Numbered from the stretch's first letter, positions 1-7,806 are shown. The stretch is 34,679 bases of DNA from Comamonadaceae bacterium CG_4_9_14_3_um_filter_60_33 (GCA_002789915.1 PFUD01000119.1:1-34679); one strand, 5' to 3'. The notes: generated from the letters alone by a model not told the origin. Program-made: numbers and translations.

Positions 1-522
1 TTCAGCACGCGCCAACCCGCCTTGCACCGCCCGGCGCAAATACGCCTGCGGCAACCCGGCCACCGTGGGGTAAATGGGGGTCAACGCCGTAGCCAGCTCG
101 CCGCCAGCAGGCTTGACCACCGGATGCATCATGGTCAGCCCGGCAAAGCCACCGCGTATCTCGCCGCGCACCCGAATCACATTCCCCACCGCCAGCGCCT
201 GCTGCTGCGACGGGTAAAAGCTGAAAAAGCGCAACAAACAAGTGCCCGAGCCGTCATCGAGTGTGACCAGCAATTGCCGATGGCCACTGAGTTTGACCTC
301 AGCATGCGTCACCCTGCCCTCGACCTGCGCCACATCGCCCTCGCGCAAGTCGCGCAGCTTGACCAGCCGGGTTTCATCTTCGTAGCGCAGCGGCAAATGC
401 AGCGCCAGGTCAATCGGCCGCAGCAAGCCGAGTTTGCGCAAGGCTTTTTGCGGGCCGGTCAGGGGTTTGGCGGCGGGTATTGCAGGTGGCTTGGTCGGTG
501 GTGTTGCAGACGATGAAGGCAT
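1..522 (-). CDS. recG: ATP-dependent DNA helicase RecG, N-terminal part (runs off the window)
   Basis: The minus strand is open from an ATG at 522 to the window edge and gives 174 residues. They read as the start of RecG, the branched-DNA helicase that regresses stalled forks and processes Holliday junctions. A short Pro/Ala-rich lead is followed by 'GPQKALRKLGL' and 'IDLALHLPLRYEDET', typical of RecG N-termini. Next comes an OB-fold wedge domain (about residues 60-150, with 'VEGRVTHAEV', 'LLVTLDDGSGTCLLRFF' and 'VRGEIRGGFAGLTMMHP'). The DEAD/helicase motor domains would lie beyond base 1; RecG is usually about 690 residues. An in-frame GTG at 537 is an alternative start. The HTH regulator lies 76 bp upstream in the same direction and could be cotranscribed. 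Family identity is confident from the wedge domain; the start is less certain. Confidence 0.9.
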   Translation of the reverse strand, partial: MPSSSATPPTKPPAIPAAKPLTGPQKALRKLGLLRPIDLALHLPLRYEDETRLVKLRDLREGDVAQVEGRVTHAEVKLSGHRQLLVTLDDGSGTCLLRFFSFYPSQQQALAVGNVIRVRGEIRGGFAGLTMMHPVVKPAGGELATALTPIYPTVAGLPQAYLRRAVQGGLARAE

Positions 523-598
523 GCACCAATTTTGCACGGATAAAAGATCAAGGGCTGCGTTCTCTTTCAGTCCAATCAAAATTCAGGATCGCCAACCA

Positions 599-1021
599 TC
601 ATCCGCGTGCCCTCACCGAAGCTGCTACCGCCAGCGCCTGTACCACGTCGCACACGGTCTTGCGATCTGCAACCGACAGGGTGGTGTATTTGGCCAGCAT
701 GTCGCGGTCTTGCATGGTCAGCGCCGTGGCGTCAAAGCTGGCCCCCTGAACCTTGACCGCTGACGCCAGGGTGCCAAAGCGCAACTCGTCGGCACTGACG
801 TGCAACCACTCGGCCAGCACCCGCAACTTGTCTTGCATGGGGATGGATTTGCCGAGGAGCCAGTTGCGGGCGGTGTTGGCGGTAATGCTTTGGCCCCAGT
901 AGCGCAAGTTGAACTCATTGGCGACAAGCGCCGGCGAGGGACGCAGACCGATGCCTTTGAGTGCCTGGCGAAGCCGGTCAGCAAAAGCCTGGGTTTCAAT
1001 TAACTTGGATGCATTTGACAT
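599..1021 (-). CDS. Small helix-turn-helix transcriptional regulator (Cro/CI-like)
   Basis: A 140-residue protein beginning MSNASKLIETQAFADRLRQAL. Residues about 10-75 look like a lambda-repressor-type HTH domain: 'FADRLRQALKGIGL', a recognition-helix-like 'SITANTARNWLLGKSIP', then 'MQDKLRVLAEWLHVSADELRFG'. The tail (about 85-140) has a helical segment, 'LTMQDRDMLAKYTTLSVADRKTVCDVVQALAV', common in small repressors of Burkholderiales. I chose the ATG at 1021; the frame stays open upstream to 1207, but that extension is not protein-like (Ser/Asn/Phe-rich) and covers the palindromic DNA in front of the gene. The gene lies between the divergent diguanylate cyclase and recG. The operator-like repeats at 1055-1138 suggest autoregulation, which is inference. 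Its target and ligand are unknown. Confidence 0.75.
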   Translation of the reverse strand: MSNASKLIETQAFADRLRQALKGIGLRPSPALVANEFNLRYWGQSITANTARNWLLGKSIPMQDKLRVLAEWLHVSADELRFGTLASAVKVQGASFDATALTMQDRDMLAKYTTLSVADRKTVCDVVQALAVAASVRARG

Positions 1022-1054
1022 GCCCCAGAAATTAGGCGGAAGCACCGCATCAGA

Positions 1055-1138
1055 ACGAATTACGTTTTCGTTTAAAACGAATACTCGGTTACATTCTGAA
1101 AATCCGTTACATTCGGTAACAAAGAGGCTTGATACGAA
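1055..1138. promoter_or_regulatory. Repeat-rich operator region upstream of the HTH regulator
   Basis: The divergent intergenic region holds a perfect palindrome, TTCGTTTAAAACGAA (1067-1081). Its half-site ACGAA recurs at 1055-1059 and 1134-1138, and the reverse form TTCGT occurs at 1187-1191. A second motif, GTTACATTC, is repeated 18 bp apart at 1088-1096 and 1106-1114. The second copy is part of a palindrome, GTTACATTCGGTAAC (1106-1120). The spacing and position suggest binding sites for the adjacent HTH regulator, but no footprint or consensus is known to me. Confidence 0.5.
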
Positions 1139-1248
1139 AAGCCCAAACCAAAATCCAGAGGAGTGTCTGTTTGAAGTGCTATCCGTTTCGTCATTGCAAT
1201 CGCCCACAGCTGATACCAGCAGTCGCGCGGCAAAAATCAGCTATTTGA

Positions 1249-3645
1249 ATGGACTCTTGGGAGACCGAGCACCATGGAATGGTGCCAAGCATGCTTCGGC
1301 AGCGTCACCAAGCCCTGGCGGCTCTGACTGCTGGCGCTTTCGTCGTTCTGACAAGCCTGTTTTTTGGTGTGAGCAGCCTGCTGCATTTTCAGGAGGCTCA
1401 ATCGGCCTGGGAATTGCACAATGCCCACGCCACTGCGGTTGCCAAGTCGTTGTCGGATTTTAATCACCTAGCCGGCTACGGCGGTTTCATCCACAACTTC
1501 AAAAATCTTGTGCTCCGGCGCGACCTGCCTCGTTACCAAAAGCACATCGAGGCCAATATCGTTGGTTTGCGCGCCCAACTGGATCAGCTTGCTGCTTTGC
1601 TGCCAGACGAAAAGGACAAGGCAGCCCTTGGGCAAATTCGCAGTACGTTTGAGGTACACATCAGCGATTACGCCAAAGTTCTGCAGATGTTGGCAGCGGG
1701 GGCCCGTTCTGACGAACTCGATGCCGTAGCCAAGGTGGACGATGGCCCTGCGCTCAACGCGCTCGCCCAATTGAGCACCAGCATTGCCATGCACGCTGCA
1801 GACACCAGACAACTGGCACAGAGCACCTACGCGGATGCCATGCGTTACGCCTGGATTGGCGGGGCGCTTGTGCTGATGGCCATCAGCGCAGCCGTTTTGG
1901 CGATGGTGATGTTCTTGCGTAGCATCATTGCTGCCAATGACATCATTCGAAAAACCCAGGCAAAGATGGCAGAGCGGGAAGCGCAATTACGCACCACCCA
2001 GCGCATCGCCCATCTGGGCGGCTGGAAATCTGATCTGGAAAGTGGTCGCCTCTTCTGGACTGAAGAAACCTTTCGTATTTGCGGGCTGCCAGTCACAGCG
2101 CAGGTCAGCGTTGACGATGCGCTGCAATATTACCTGCCCGAGTCACGCGAACGCCTCAAGCGCGCGATCAAGACGGCCATCGAAGATGCCAAACCTTTTG
2201 ACCTGGAGTTACAGATCAAAACGACTCAGGGCGATGTGCGTTGGGTTCGCACCCAAGGTGAGGTCTGGCGCGAAGGGGCCGAGCCCGGCGTGATCTCAGG
2301 TACCTTTCAAGACATCACTGAAGACAAGCAGGCGGACATCGCGCTGCGGGCAGCGCATGACATTTTTGAAAGAAGTGCTGTGGTCGCTTTCTTATGGCGC
2401 AACGAAGAAAACTGGCCAGTTGAATTTGTTTCCAACAATGTCACGACGCTTTTTGGTTACACGGCTGAAGAATTGACCTCGGGCAGCGTGGTGTATTCCC
2501 GTTTAATTCACCCGGACGACATCAGCACGGTCGAACAAGAGGTTGCTTACTTCAGCAGTTCAGCAGCAGAAAAAAACTTTACGCACAGGCCGTACCGGAT
2601 CACCACCAAGGGCGGGGAAGTCAAGTGGATCAGAGACGACACCGCCATCCGGCGAGATGCCGAGGGGAACATCACACACTACCAGGGCGTCATCATTGAC
2701 GTGACCGAGAGCAAGTTGGCCAAAGAGCAGCTCCAGCTTGCCGCCAGCGTCTTTGCCCACACCCGCGAGGGCATCACCATCACCGACACCCAGGGCACCA
2801 TCCTTGATGTCAACGATGCCTTTACCGAGATCACCGGCTACAGCCGCGAAGACATCATTGGCCTGAATCCGCGCATCCTGAGTTCTGGCAGGCATGAGGC
2901 CGCGTTCTATAAAGCCATGTGGGATGCACTGACAGCGCGTGGCCACTGGAGCGGCGAAATCTGGAACCGCAACAAAAACGGCGAGGTGATTGCCGAGCTG
3001 CTGACCATCAGCGCAATCCGTGATGGCCATGGCACCACGCAACAGTATGTCGGGCTGTTCTCTGACATCACCGAACGCAAGGCACACGAAAGTCAGCTGG
3101 AGCATCTGGCCCACTTTGATGCACTGACCAACCTGCCCAACCGCGTGCTGCTGGCCGACCGCCTGCATCAGGCCATCGCGCAAACCCAACGCCGCCAGCA
3201 GCACCTGGCGGTGGCCTACCTGGATCTGGACGGTTTCAAAGCCATCAACGACCGCCACGGCCACAAGACCGGCGACCAACTGCTCATCACCCTGGCCCGG
3301 CGCTTGAAAGAGGTGCTGCGCGAGGTTGACACCGTCGCCCGCGTGGGCGGTGACGAGTTTGTGGCGGTGCTGGCCGACCTGGAAGGCCCCACTGCCAGCG
3401 TGCCCCTGATTAACCGAATGCTGGCTGCTGCCGCGCTGCCGGTGCAGGTAGGGAACTTGAGCTTGCAGGTTTCAGCCAGCCTGGGGGTCACATACTATCC
3501 GCAGGCGCAAGACACCGATGCCGAGCAACTCTTGCGCCAAGCCGATCAGGCCATGTACCGCGCTAAAGTAGCGGGCAAGAACCGCTACTGCGTTTTTGAT
3601 GCCGCGCAGGACGGCAGCATCCACAACCATCACGAAGAAGCGTAA
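1249..3645 (+). CDS. Membrane-bound sensor diguanylate cyclase (three PAS domains + GGDEF)
   Basis: A 798-residue protein predicted to make cyclic di-GMP. Order of parts: membrane segment about 22-44 ('ALAALTAGAFVVLTSLFFGV'); a mostly helical periplasmic sensor region about 45-200; second membrane segment about 201-223; three PAS domains about 250-360, 365-490 and 495-615, each closing with a PAC-like 'DITE/DVTE' motif; GGDEF domain about 620-785. The active-site signature GGDEF is intact (residues 700-704). An RxxD product-inhibition site (REVD, 691-694) sits at the expected distance of five residues before it. There is no EAL domain; the protein ends soon after GGDEF. The first ATG (1249) lacks a clear ribosome-binding site. 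ATG 1291 (MLRQRHQAL) would start the protein just before the first membrane segment and is equally plausible. The stimulus is unknown. Confidence 0.88.
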   Translation: MDSWETEHHGMVPSMLRQRHQALAALTAGAFVVLTSLFFGVSSLLHFQEAQSAWELHNAHATAVAKSLSDFNHLAGYGGFIHNFKNLVLRRDLPRYQKHIEANIVGLRAQLDQLAALLPDEKDKAALGQIRSTFEVHISDYAKVLQMLAAGARSDELDAVAKVDDGPALNALAQLSTSIAMHAADTRQLAQSTYADAMRYAWIGGALVLMAISAAVLAMVMFLRSIIAANDIIRKTQAKMAEREAQLRTTQRIAHLGGWKSDLESGRLFWTEETFRICGLPVTAQVSVDDALQYYLPESRERLKRAIKTAIEDAKPFDLELQIKTTQGDVRWVRTQGEVWREGAEPGVISGTFQDITEDKQADIALRAAHDIFERSAVVAFLWRNEENWPVEFVSNNVTTLFGYTAEELTSGSVVYSRLIHPDDISTVEQEVAYFSSSAAEKNFTHRPYRITTKGGEVKWIRDDTAIRRDAEGNITHYQGVIIDVTESKLAKEQLQLAASVFAHTREGITITDTQGTILDVNDAFTEITGYSREDIIGLNPRILSSGRHEAAFYKAMWDALTARGHWSGEIWNRNKNGEVIAELLTISAIRDGHGTTQQYVGLFSDITERKAHESQLEHLAHFDALTNLPNRVLLADRLHQAIAQTQRRQQHLAVAYLDLDGFKAINDRHGHKTGDQLLITLARRLKEVLREVDTVARVGGDEFVAVLADLEGPTASVPLINRMLAAAALPVQVGNLSLQVSASLGVTYYPQAQDTDAEQLLRQADQAMYRAKVAGKNRYCVFDAAQDGSIHNHHEEA

Positions 3646-3653
3646 AACCCGCC

Positions 3654-4085
3654 TCAGGGCCAGCGTTGCGCCGCAAACGTTTGCGGCAAGATCACCCGGC
3701 CTTGCATCGCTACATCTTGCAAAGGCAGTTTGGCGCCCGTGACCAAGATCAAATCCGATCGACTGGCGAGTAAATTCCAAAGAAATTGGTCACCAGCGTC
3801 AGGTGCGACAGGCGCCTTGGCATCAGCGCACGGCGTCAACACAATGGCGTGCTGAGCGATGTCGGTCAAAACGATCTCAATTTCTGTAGTTGACAAGCCG
3901 TGCAGCTTGCGCAGTTTGGACCGCTCAAGCACCGAACGGTATTCGGCAAGCAGCTCTTCCGACAGCACAAATCCGAACTCTGCCCGCAACATGCCGTCAA
4001 GAATGCGCACCACACTGACATCAGCGCGCTGGGTGATCAAGCCAGCCACAACCACGTTGGTGTCGATGATAAAAAAGCGTCTCAT
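3654..4085 (-). CDS. PIN-domain toxin of a type II toxin-antitoxin pair
   Basis: A 143-residue PIN-domain protein of the COG1569/PIN_3 kind, whose members are usually Mg-dependent RNases. The N-terminus 'FFIIDTNVVVAGL' carries the first acidic residue (D8). 'SEELLAEYRSVL' (about 42-53) carries E43/E44/E48, and 'APDAGDQFLWNLL' carries D96 and D99. The last motif, normally VTGD, reads VTGA (A118), so one common acidic position is missing. The start overlaps the stop of the upstream ribbon-helix-helix gene by 4 bp (ATGA at 4082-4085), the usual antitoxin-first arrangement. It ends 8 bp from the diguanylate cyclase stop, convergently. Toxin activity is inferred from family and pairing. Confidence 0.85.
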   Translation of the reverse strand: MRRFFIIDTNVVVAGLITQRADVSVVRILDGMLRAEFGFVLSEELLAEYRSVLERSKLRKLHGLSTTEIEIVLTDIAQHAIVLTPCADAKAPVAPDAGDQFLWNLLASRSDLILVTGAKLPLQDVAMQGRVILPQTFAAQRWP

Positions 4086-4321
4086 GACGGGTGTCGCACC
4101 TCGGCCACTTCCTCTTGCGCCAGCGTGAGCGCCTGTTCTTCGCTGAGCCGACTGCCAGACCTAGCCCGGCGGACCAGGTCAAGCGCTTGCTCTCGCGACT
4201 TGATGCCAAAAAAATCAAGACTTTCGTCGATCAGTTGGCCTATGGTTTTATTGCGCTGTACCGCAGCTTCTTTGAGCGCGCGGTAACGTGGCTCAGCGAG
4301 TGTGATTGTCAAACGGCTCAT
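4082..4321 (-). CDS. Ribbon-helix-helix antitoxin
   Basis: A 79-residue protein starting MSRLTITLAEPRYRALKEAA. The short strand 'RLTITLAEP' followed by two helices ('RYRALKEAAVQRNKTIGQLIDESLDFFG') is the ribbon-helix-helix fold of CopG/MetJ-type antitoxins. The acidic and polar C-terminal part (about 45-79) would be the toxin-binding tail. It is translationally coupled to the PIN gene through the ATGA overlap. A GTGAGG Shine-Dalgarno-like sequence lies about 7 nt upstream of the ATG. The palindrome at 4335-4352, immediately upstream, is the likely operator for this protein or the toxin-antitoxin complex. Confidence 0.85.
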   Translation of the reverse strand: MSRLTITLAEPRYRALKEAAVQRNKTIGQLIDESLDFFGIKSREQALDLVRRARSGSRLSEEQALTLAQEEVAEVRHPS

Positions 4322-4334
4322 GGCAAAACCTCAC

Positions 4335-4381
4335 TTGGTGTTAAAACACCAATATGATAATGCACTCCAAATGTTGCTCAA
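4335..4381 (-). promoter_or_regulatory. Toxin-antitoxin promoter with palindromic operator
   Basis: On the minus strand TTGAGC (4376-4381) and TATCAT (4354-4359) are separated by 16 bp, a reasonable sigma-70 promoter reading toward the antitoxin. The expected start point (about 4347) falls inside an 8+2+8 palindrome, TTGGTGTT-AA-AACACCAA (4335-4352). This geometry is typical of RHH-mediated autorepression. The plus-strand sequence also contains -10-like GATAAT (4356-4361), so the site could additionally influence the lipid-transport operon that starts at 4464. Confidence 0.6.
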
Positions 4382-4463
4382 ATGACCGTGAATGTCGAAT
4401 GCGCCATGTGCGCAAAACCATTCACAGGCAGACTGGACGGCACAGGGTCAGTATCATCACGCC

Positions 4464-5258
4464 ATGCACCCGCACATCACCGCAACTGCTTCTGGCAACT
4501 CTTGGTTGGCCGCACCCCTGCGCCACGCGCGCAGTTGGTGGCACATGCTGCACGTGGGCTCGCTGGTGCTGGTGCTGGGCTTGAGCCCAAGCAGTTACAC
4601 CAAGGCGTTTCGCCAGCGCACCGCCCAGCACGTCTACACCAGCACCTGGCAGGTGATGCCTTGGTTTACCGCGCTTTCGGCCCTGCTGAGCCTGGTGTTG
4701 ATCCGCATCGTGGTGGTCACCGCGCTGAGCTATGGTCTGTCGCAATATGCCTTGCAAATGGTGGTGCGGGTGCTGGTGCTGGAGCTTATTCCCTTGGCGG
4801 CGGCCCTGTTCGTGGCCTTGCGCGCGGGCCTGGCCTTCAATGCCGGCGCCGTGGGCTTGGCGACCCAGCCCACGGCGGCGCAGAAAACGCTTGACCTGGA
4901 TCACCTGCGCGACCATTTGGCGCCGCGCGTGCTCGCTGATGCCTTTGCCGTGCTGGCGCTGGCCACGCTCAGCAGCGTGGTGATTCTGGTGCTGGCTTAC
5001 CTCACTGTGTATGGCTTGTCTCCCTGGGGCTTGCCTGGTTTCACGCGCACCGTGGGCCAGGTGTTCGACTTGTCTGTCAGCATGGGTTTTGCGCTAAAAA
5101 CCCTGTTTTTCAGTCTGGCAGTCGCCGTGGTGCCGATGGCTGCCAGCCTGGAAGCCACGCAACAACACGCCACCGATACGATCCAGCCTGGCGCCGTGCG
5201 CCTGTTTCTGGTTTTGTTTCTGCTGGAAGCGGCTTCGCTTGTTGTCAAATACGTCTGA
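4464..5258 (+). CDS. MlaE-like permease of an MCE lipid-transport system
   Basis: A 264-residue polytopic inner-membrane protein matching the MlaE/permease family in length and pattern. It has an amphipathic N-terminus ('WWHMLHVGSLVLVLGL'), a central 'VVRVLVLELIPLAAALFVALRAGLAFNA' that corresponds to the family's conserved ELxP..AxxxA.R.G segment, and hydrophobic helices around 175-205, 220-240 and 245-262. The start is ATG 4464 (MHPHITATASG); an in-frame ATG at 4392 gives an unlikely polar extension. The MCE-domain gene follows after 18 bp and the lipoprotein gene after that, so the three form one operon. The ATPase that energises such permeases is not encoded here. The substrate is probably phospholipid or another hydrophobic molecule, by analogy with Mla. 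Confidence 0.85.
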   Translation: MHPHITATASGNSWLAAPLRHARSWWHMLHVGSLVLVLGLSPSSYTKAFRQRTAQHVYTSTWQVMPWFTALSALLSLVLIRIVVVTALSYGLSQYALQMVVRVLVLELIPLAAALFVALRAGLAFNAGAVGLATQPTAAQKTLDLDHLRDHLAPRVLADAFAVLALATLSSVVILVLAYLTVYGLSPWGLPGFTRTVGQVFDLSVSMGFALKTLFFSLAVAVVPMAASLEATQQHATDTIQPGAVRLFLVLFLLEAASLVVKYV

Positions 5259-5276
5259 TCAGACTCACAATTTAGC

Positions 5277-6254
5277 ATGACCGATAGCACCGAACCCAGC
5301 CCAGCCCTGCCCCACATCGAGCGCCGCGCCAAGGGGCTGCTGTTGCTAATGGCTGCTTTGGTGACCGGCTTTGTGCTGTATGTCATGGTGGCGCGCGGCG
5401 TGTTTGAGAGCACGCAGCAACTGGTGCTGATCTCGGATGATTCCGAGGGGGTGATGGTGGGCATGGACCTGACGTTTTCGGGCTTCCCCATCGGCCGGGT
5501 GCGCCGCATCGAACTGGCGCCCGATGGCATGGCGCGCATGGTGATCGCCGTGCCACAAAAACAAGCGCACTGGTTGCGCACCTCGAGCATTTTTACCCTG
5601 GAGCGCGGCATGATGGGCGACACGCGCATCCGCGCCTACAGTGGTATTTTGAGCGACCCGCCGCTGCCGCCTGACGCCGAGCGCACATTGTTGCGCGGCG
5701 ACACCTCGGCCGAGATGCCGCGCCTGATCGCCTCGGCCCGGGCACTGCTGGAAAATCTGGAGAACATGACCGGCACCGAGTCGCCCCTGAACGCCAGTCT
5801 GAACCAACTCAAAACCACCACCGAACGTATGAACGGCCGCTACGGTGTGCTCTCGGGCGTGACAGGCAGCGACAGCAATGCGCAAAAAATCATGCAATCG
5901 CTGGAGCGCATCAACAGCCTGCTGACCAAGGCGGAGCAACGCGTATTCGACAAGGGCGGTGTGGTCGACAGCGCCCAAGCCACCTTGAACAGCACCCAGG
6001 CCACCTTAACTAGCGGCAAAGCCGCGCTGGACGAGCTTCAGACCGTGCTCACTGATGCCCGCAATACGCTGAAAAACGTCGATGCCGTGCTGGCCGAAGC
6101 GCAGGCGGTGGGCGCCAATGTGCGCGGCGCCAGTACCGACCTGGGCAGCTTGCGCGCCGAAGTCGAAGCCAGCCTGCGCCGCCTGAGCCAGCTCACCGAC
6201 GAAATCAACCGCAAGTGGCCGTTCGCCCGCGATACCGAGATCAAATTGCCATGA
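5277..6254 (+). CDS. MCE-domain (MlaD-like) substrate-binding protein
   Basis: A 325-residue inner-membrane-anchored periplasmic protein. A single membrane anchor (about 18-40, 'AKGLLLLMAALVTGFVLYVM') precedes an MCE domain at about 45-125, with 'LVLISDDSEGVMVGMDLTFSGFPIGRV' and 'RMVIAVPQKQAHWLRTSSIFTL'. MCE domains form hexameric rings that carry lipids across the periplasm. Residues about 150-315 are long, polar and helical, with low-complexity repeats ('LNSTQATLTSGKAAL'). A helical needle or barrel extension is plausible, longer than in MlaD itself (about 180 residues). It sits 18 bp behind the permease and overlaps the lipoprotein gene by 4 bp (ATGA), indicating tight coupling. Confidence 0.88.
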   Translation: MTDSTEPSPALPHIERRAKGLLLLMAALVTGFVLYVMVARGVFESTQQLVLISDDSEGVMVGMDLTFSGFPIGRVRRIELAPDGMARMVIAVPQKQAHWLRTSSIFTLERGMMGDTRIRAYSGILSDPPLPPDAERTLLRGDTSAEMPRLIASARALLENLENMTGTESPLNASLNQLKTTTERMNGRYGVLSGVTGSDSNAQKIMQSLERINSLLTKAEQRVFDKGGVVDSAQATLNSTQATLTSGKAALDELQTVLTDARNTLKNVDAVLAEAQAVGANVRGASTDLGSLRAEVEASLRRLSQLTDEINRKWPFARDTEIKLP

Positions 6255-6955
6255 ACAAATTGCTGCTCCTCAGCGTCGCCCTGCTGCTTGGCGCCTGTTC
6301 CAGCGCACCACCTGCACCCGAATGGCAAAGCCAGTCTTTTTCAGCCATCAAGAGTTACACGTCGGCTTACTTGAGCGGCAACACGCGCGTGGCGCAGGTT
6401 GAGTTTGAGCGCGCCAAAGCTGAAGTCGCCCGCACCGGCCGCCCTGATCTGATGGCGCGCCTTGAGCTGCTGCGCTGTGCCACGCAGGTGGCTAGTTTGG
6501 TGATGACTCCATGTGCGGCTTACCGCGCTTTGGCCCAGGATGCCGCATCGGCCGAGCAGGCCTACGCCAGCTTCATCAGCGGGCGCTGGGACACCTTGCA
6601 AGCAGCGCAATTGCCGCTGCACTACCGCGCGCTGGTCACCCAAAGTCAGGCGCAGGCCACGCAAGAGGCTGTATCTGCGCCAGCCGCCAACAATGCCGAC
6701 AAATTAAATCAGATTGAAGACCCGTTGGCACGTCTGGTGGCAGCGGGGGCGCTAATTCAAAGTCAAAGGGAGCCATTGAGCACTGCAGACATTGATCTGG
6801 CCGTTGCAACAGCCTCAGCGCAGGGCTGGCGCCGACCCTTGTTGGCCTGGCTGGGCGTGCAACTCAAACGTAATCAGACCATCGGCAACGCCGAAGCGGC
6901 AGCAGCCATCCAGCGGCGCATCAATCTGGTGTTGCAAGCCGCCGAACCGGCTTGA
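6251..6955 (+). CDS. Lipoprotein of the MCE transport operon
   Basis: A 234-residue predicted lipoprotein. The signal peptide MNKLLLLSVALLLGAC ends in a good lipobox (LGAC, Cys16), and Ser follows the Cys, which favours sorting to the outer membrane. The mature part is Ala/Gln-rich and helical, with possible TPR-like pairs ('FERAKAEVARTGRPDLMARLELL', 'EQAYASFISGRWDTLQ'). I cannot assign a named family. Its start overlaps the MCE gene stop, so it is probably the outer-membrane partner of the MCE protein, comparable in role to MlaA or PqiC but not visibly homologous to either. The downstream gene begins 67 bp later behind its own possible promoter. Confidence 0.78.
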   Translation: MNKLLLLSVALLLGACSSAPPAPEWQSQSFSAIKSYTSAYLSGNTRVAQVEFERAKAEVARTGRPDLMARLELLRCATQVASLVMTPCAAYRALAQDAASAEQAYASFISGRWDTLQAAQLPLHYRALVTQSQAQATQEAVSAPAANNADKLNQIEDPLARLVAAGALIQSQREPLSTADIDLAVATASAQGWRRPLLAWLGVQLKRNQTIGNAEAAAAIQRRINLVLQAAEPA

Positions 6956-7022
6956 GCCATCAGCCAGCTTTGCACGAGCGGCGCTGGCTATACTTTGCGC
7001 GTTCTGACAAAACGGGGCGGTC

Positions 7023-7790
7023 ATGCATTCGAAGCGGACTTACCACACACTCAGGGGTATTTGGGCCATCAGCTTGCTGGGCGCGTGTTGCCTGAGCCAG
7101 CCGGTAGCGGCCGAACCCGTCTTGCTTGAGGAACCAGCGCCAGCCATTGACAATGCCAGTCCGGTTGACTTGACCTGGGATTCAGCAGCGCTCGCTATTG
7201 ATCACACGCCCGAGGCCACTCCACAAGAGCAATCCACGCCCGACGAAAGCGCAGCCAGCCGGACCAACCTGCCCAGGTTTGCGCCAGCGCAAGTCCGTAC
7301 GCCACCTTTCATAGCTCACACTGGGCCTGATTTGGACGCTGAAATTCGTAGCACATTCAAGAAAAACGTACGCCCCCTGCACGACCAGGTGATGGATTCA
7401 GGTGCCATTGAAGCCTGGAACAACTTTAAAACGGAAATGGGGATTGGCACAACCAGAGCGGCCGATGAAGGCGCAACCTCGGCGCGCCCTGAAACGTACA
7501 GCCGGTGGGAGATTGCTAATTTGGCGCCCGGGCAAGCGCCGGACAACCGCCAAAGAACGACAACACAAACTGAGGTAGACCGGGCGCTTGCCGACCACAT
7601 GTTGAAACAGTTGATTGGCGAAATTACCCCATGGGCACTTTCAGCGCTGGGCCTTTACCTGCTGGGGTACCTGATCAAGCTTGGTTTTGACCTTGTACGC
7701 CAGAGGTCGATACGACGGCGCGAGCGTCGCGCGGCACGGGCGCGACGCCGTTCGGCACACAAAGCCAGTCGCGCCAGGAGCGAGGCCTAG
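7023..7790 (+). CDS. Unrecognised exported/membrane protein with Arg-rich tail
   Basis: A 255-residue protein I do not recognise. It has an N-terminal signal peptide-like segment (about 8-30, 'TLRGIWAISLLGACCLSQPVAA') followed by a long Pro/Ala/Glu-rich, probably disordered region (about 31-110). A better-conserved-looking stretch comes next ('LDAEIRSTFKKNVRPLHDQVMDSGAIEAWNNFKTEMG', about 105-140). Near the C-terminus are a membrane helix (about 207-228, 'ALSALGLYLLGYLIKLGFDL') and then a strongly basic tail rich in Arg. If the signal is cleaved the tail would be cytoplasmic, where it could touch RNA, DNA or phospholipid headgroups; this is speculation. A -10-like TATACT (6989-6994) and a G-rich ribosome-binding site precede the ATG. 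The gene converges on ffh with 16 bp between them. Confidence 0.7.
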   Translation: MHSKRTYHTLRGIWAISLLGACCLSQPVAAEPVLLEEPAPAIDNASPVDLTWDSAALAIDHTPEATPQEQSTPDESAASRTNLPRFAPAQVRTPPFIAHTGPDLDAEIRSTFKKNVRPLHDQVMDSGAIEAWNNFKTEMGIGTTRAADEGATSARPETYSRWEIANLAPGQAPDNRQRTTTQTEVDRALADHMLKQLIGEITPWALSALGLYLLGYLIKLGFDLVRQRSIRRRERRAARARRRSAHKASRARSEA

Positions 7791-7806
7791 ACTCCGTAGA
7801 CGGTGG

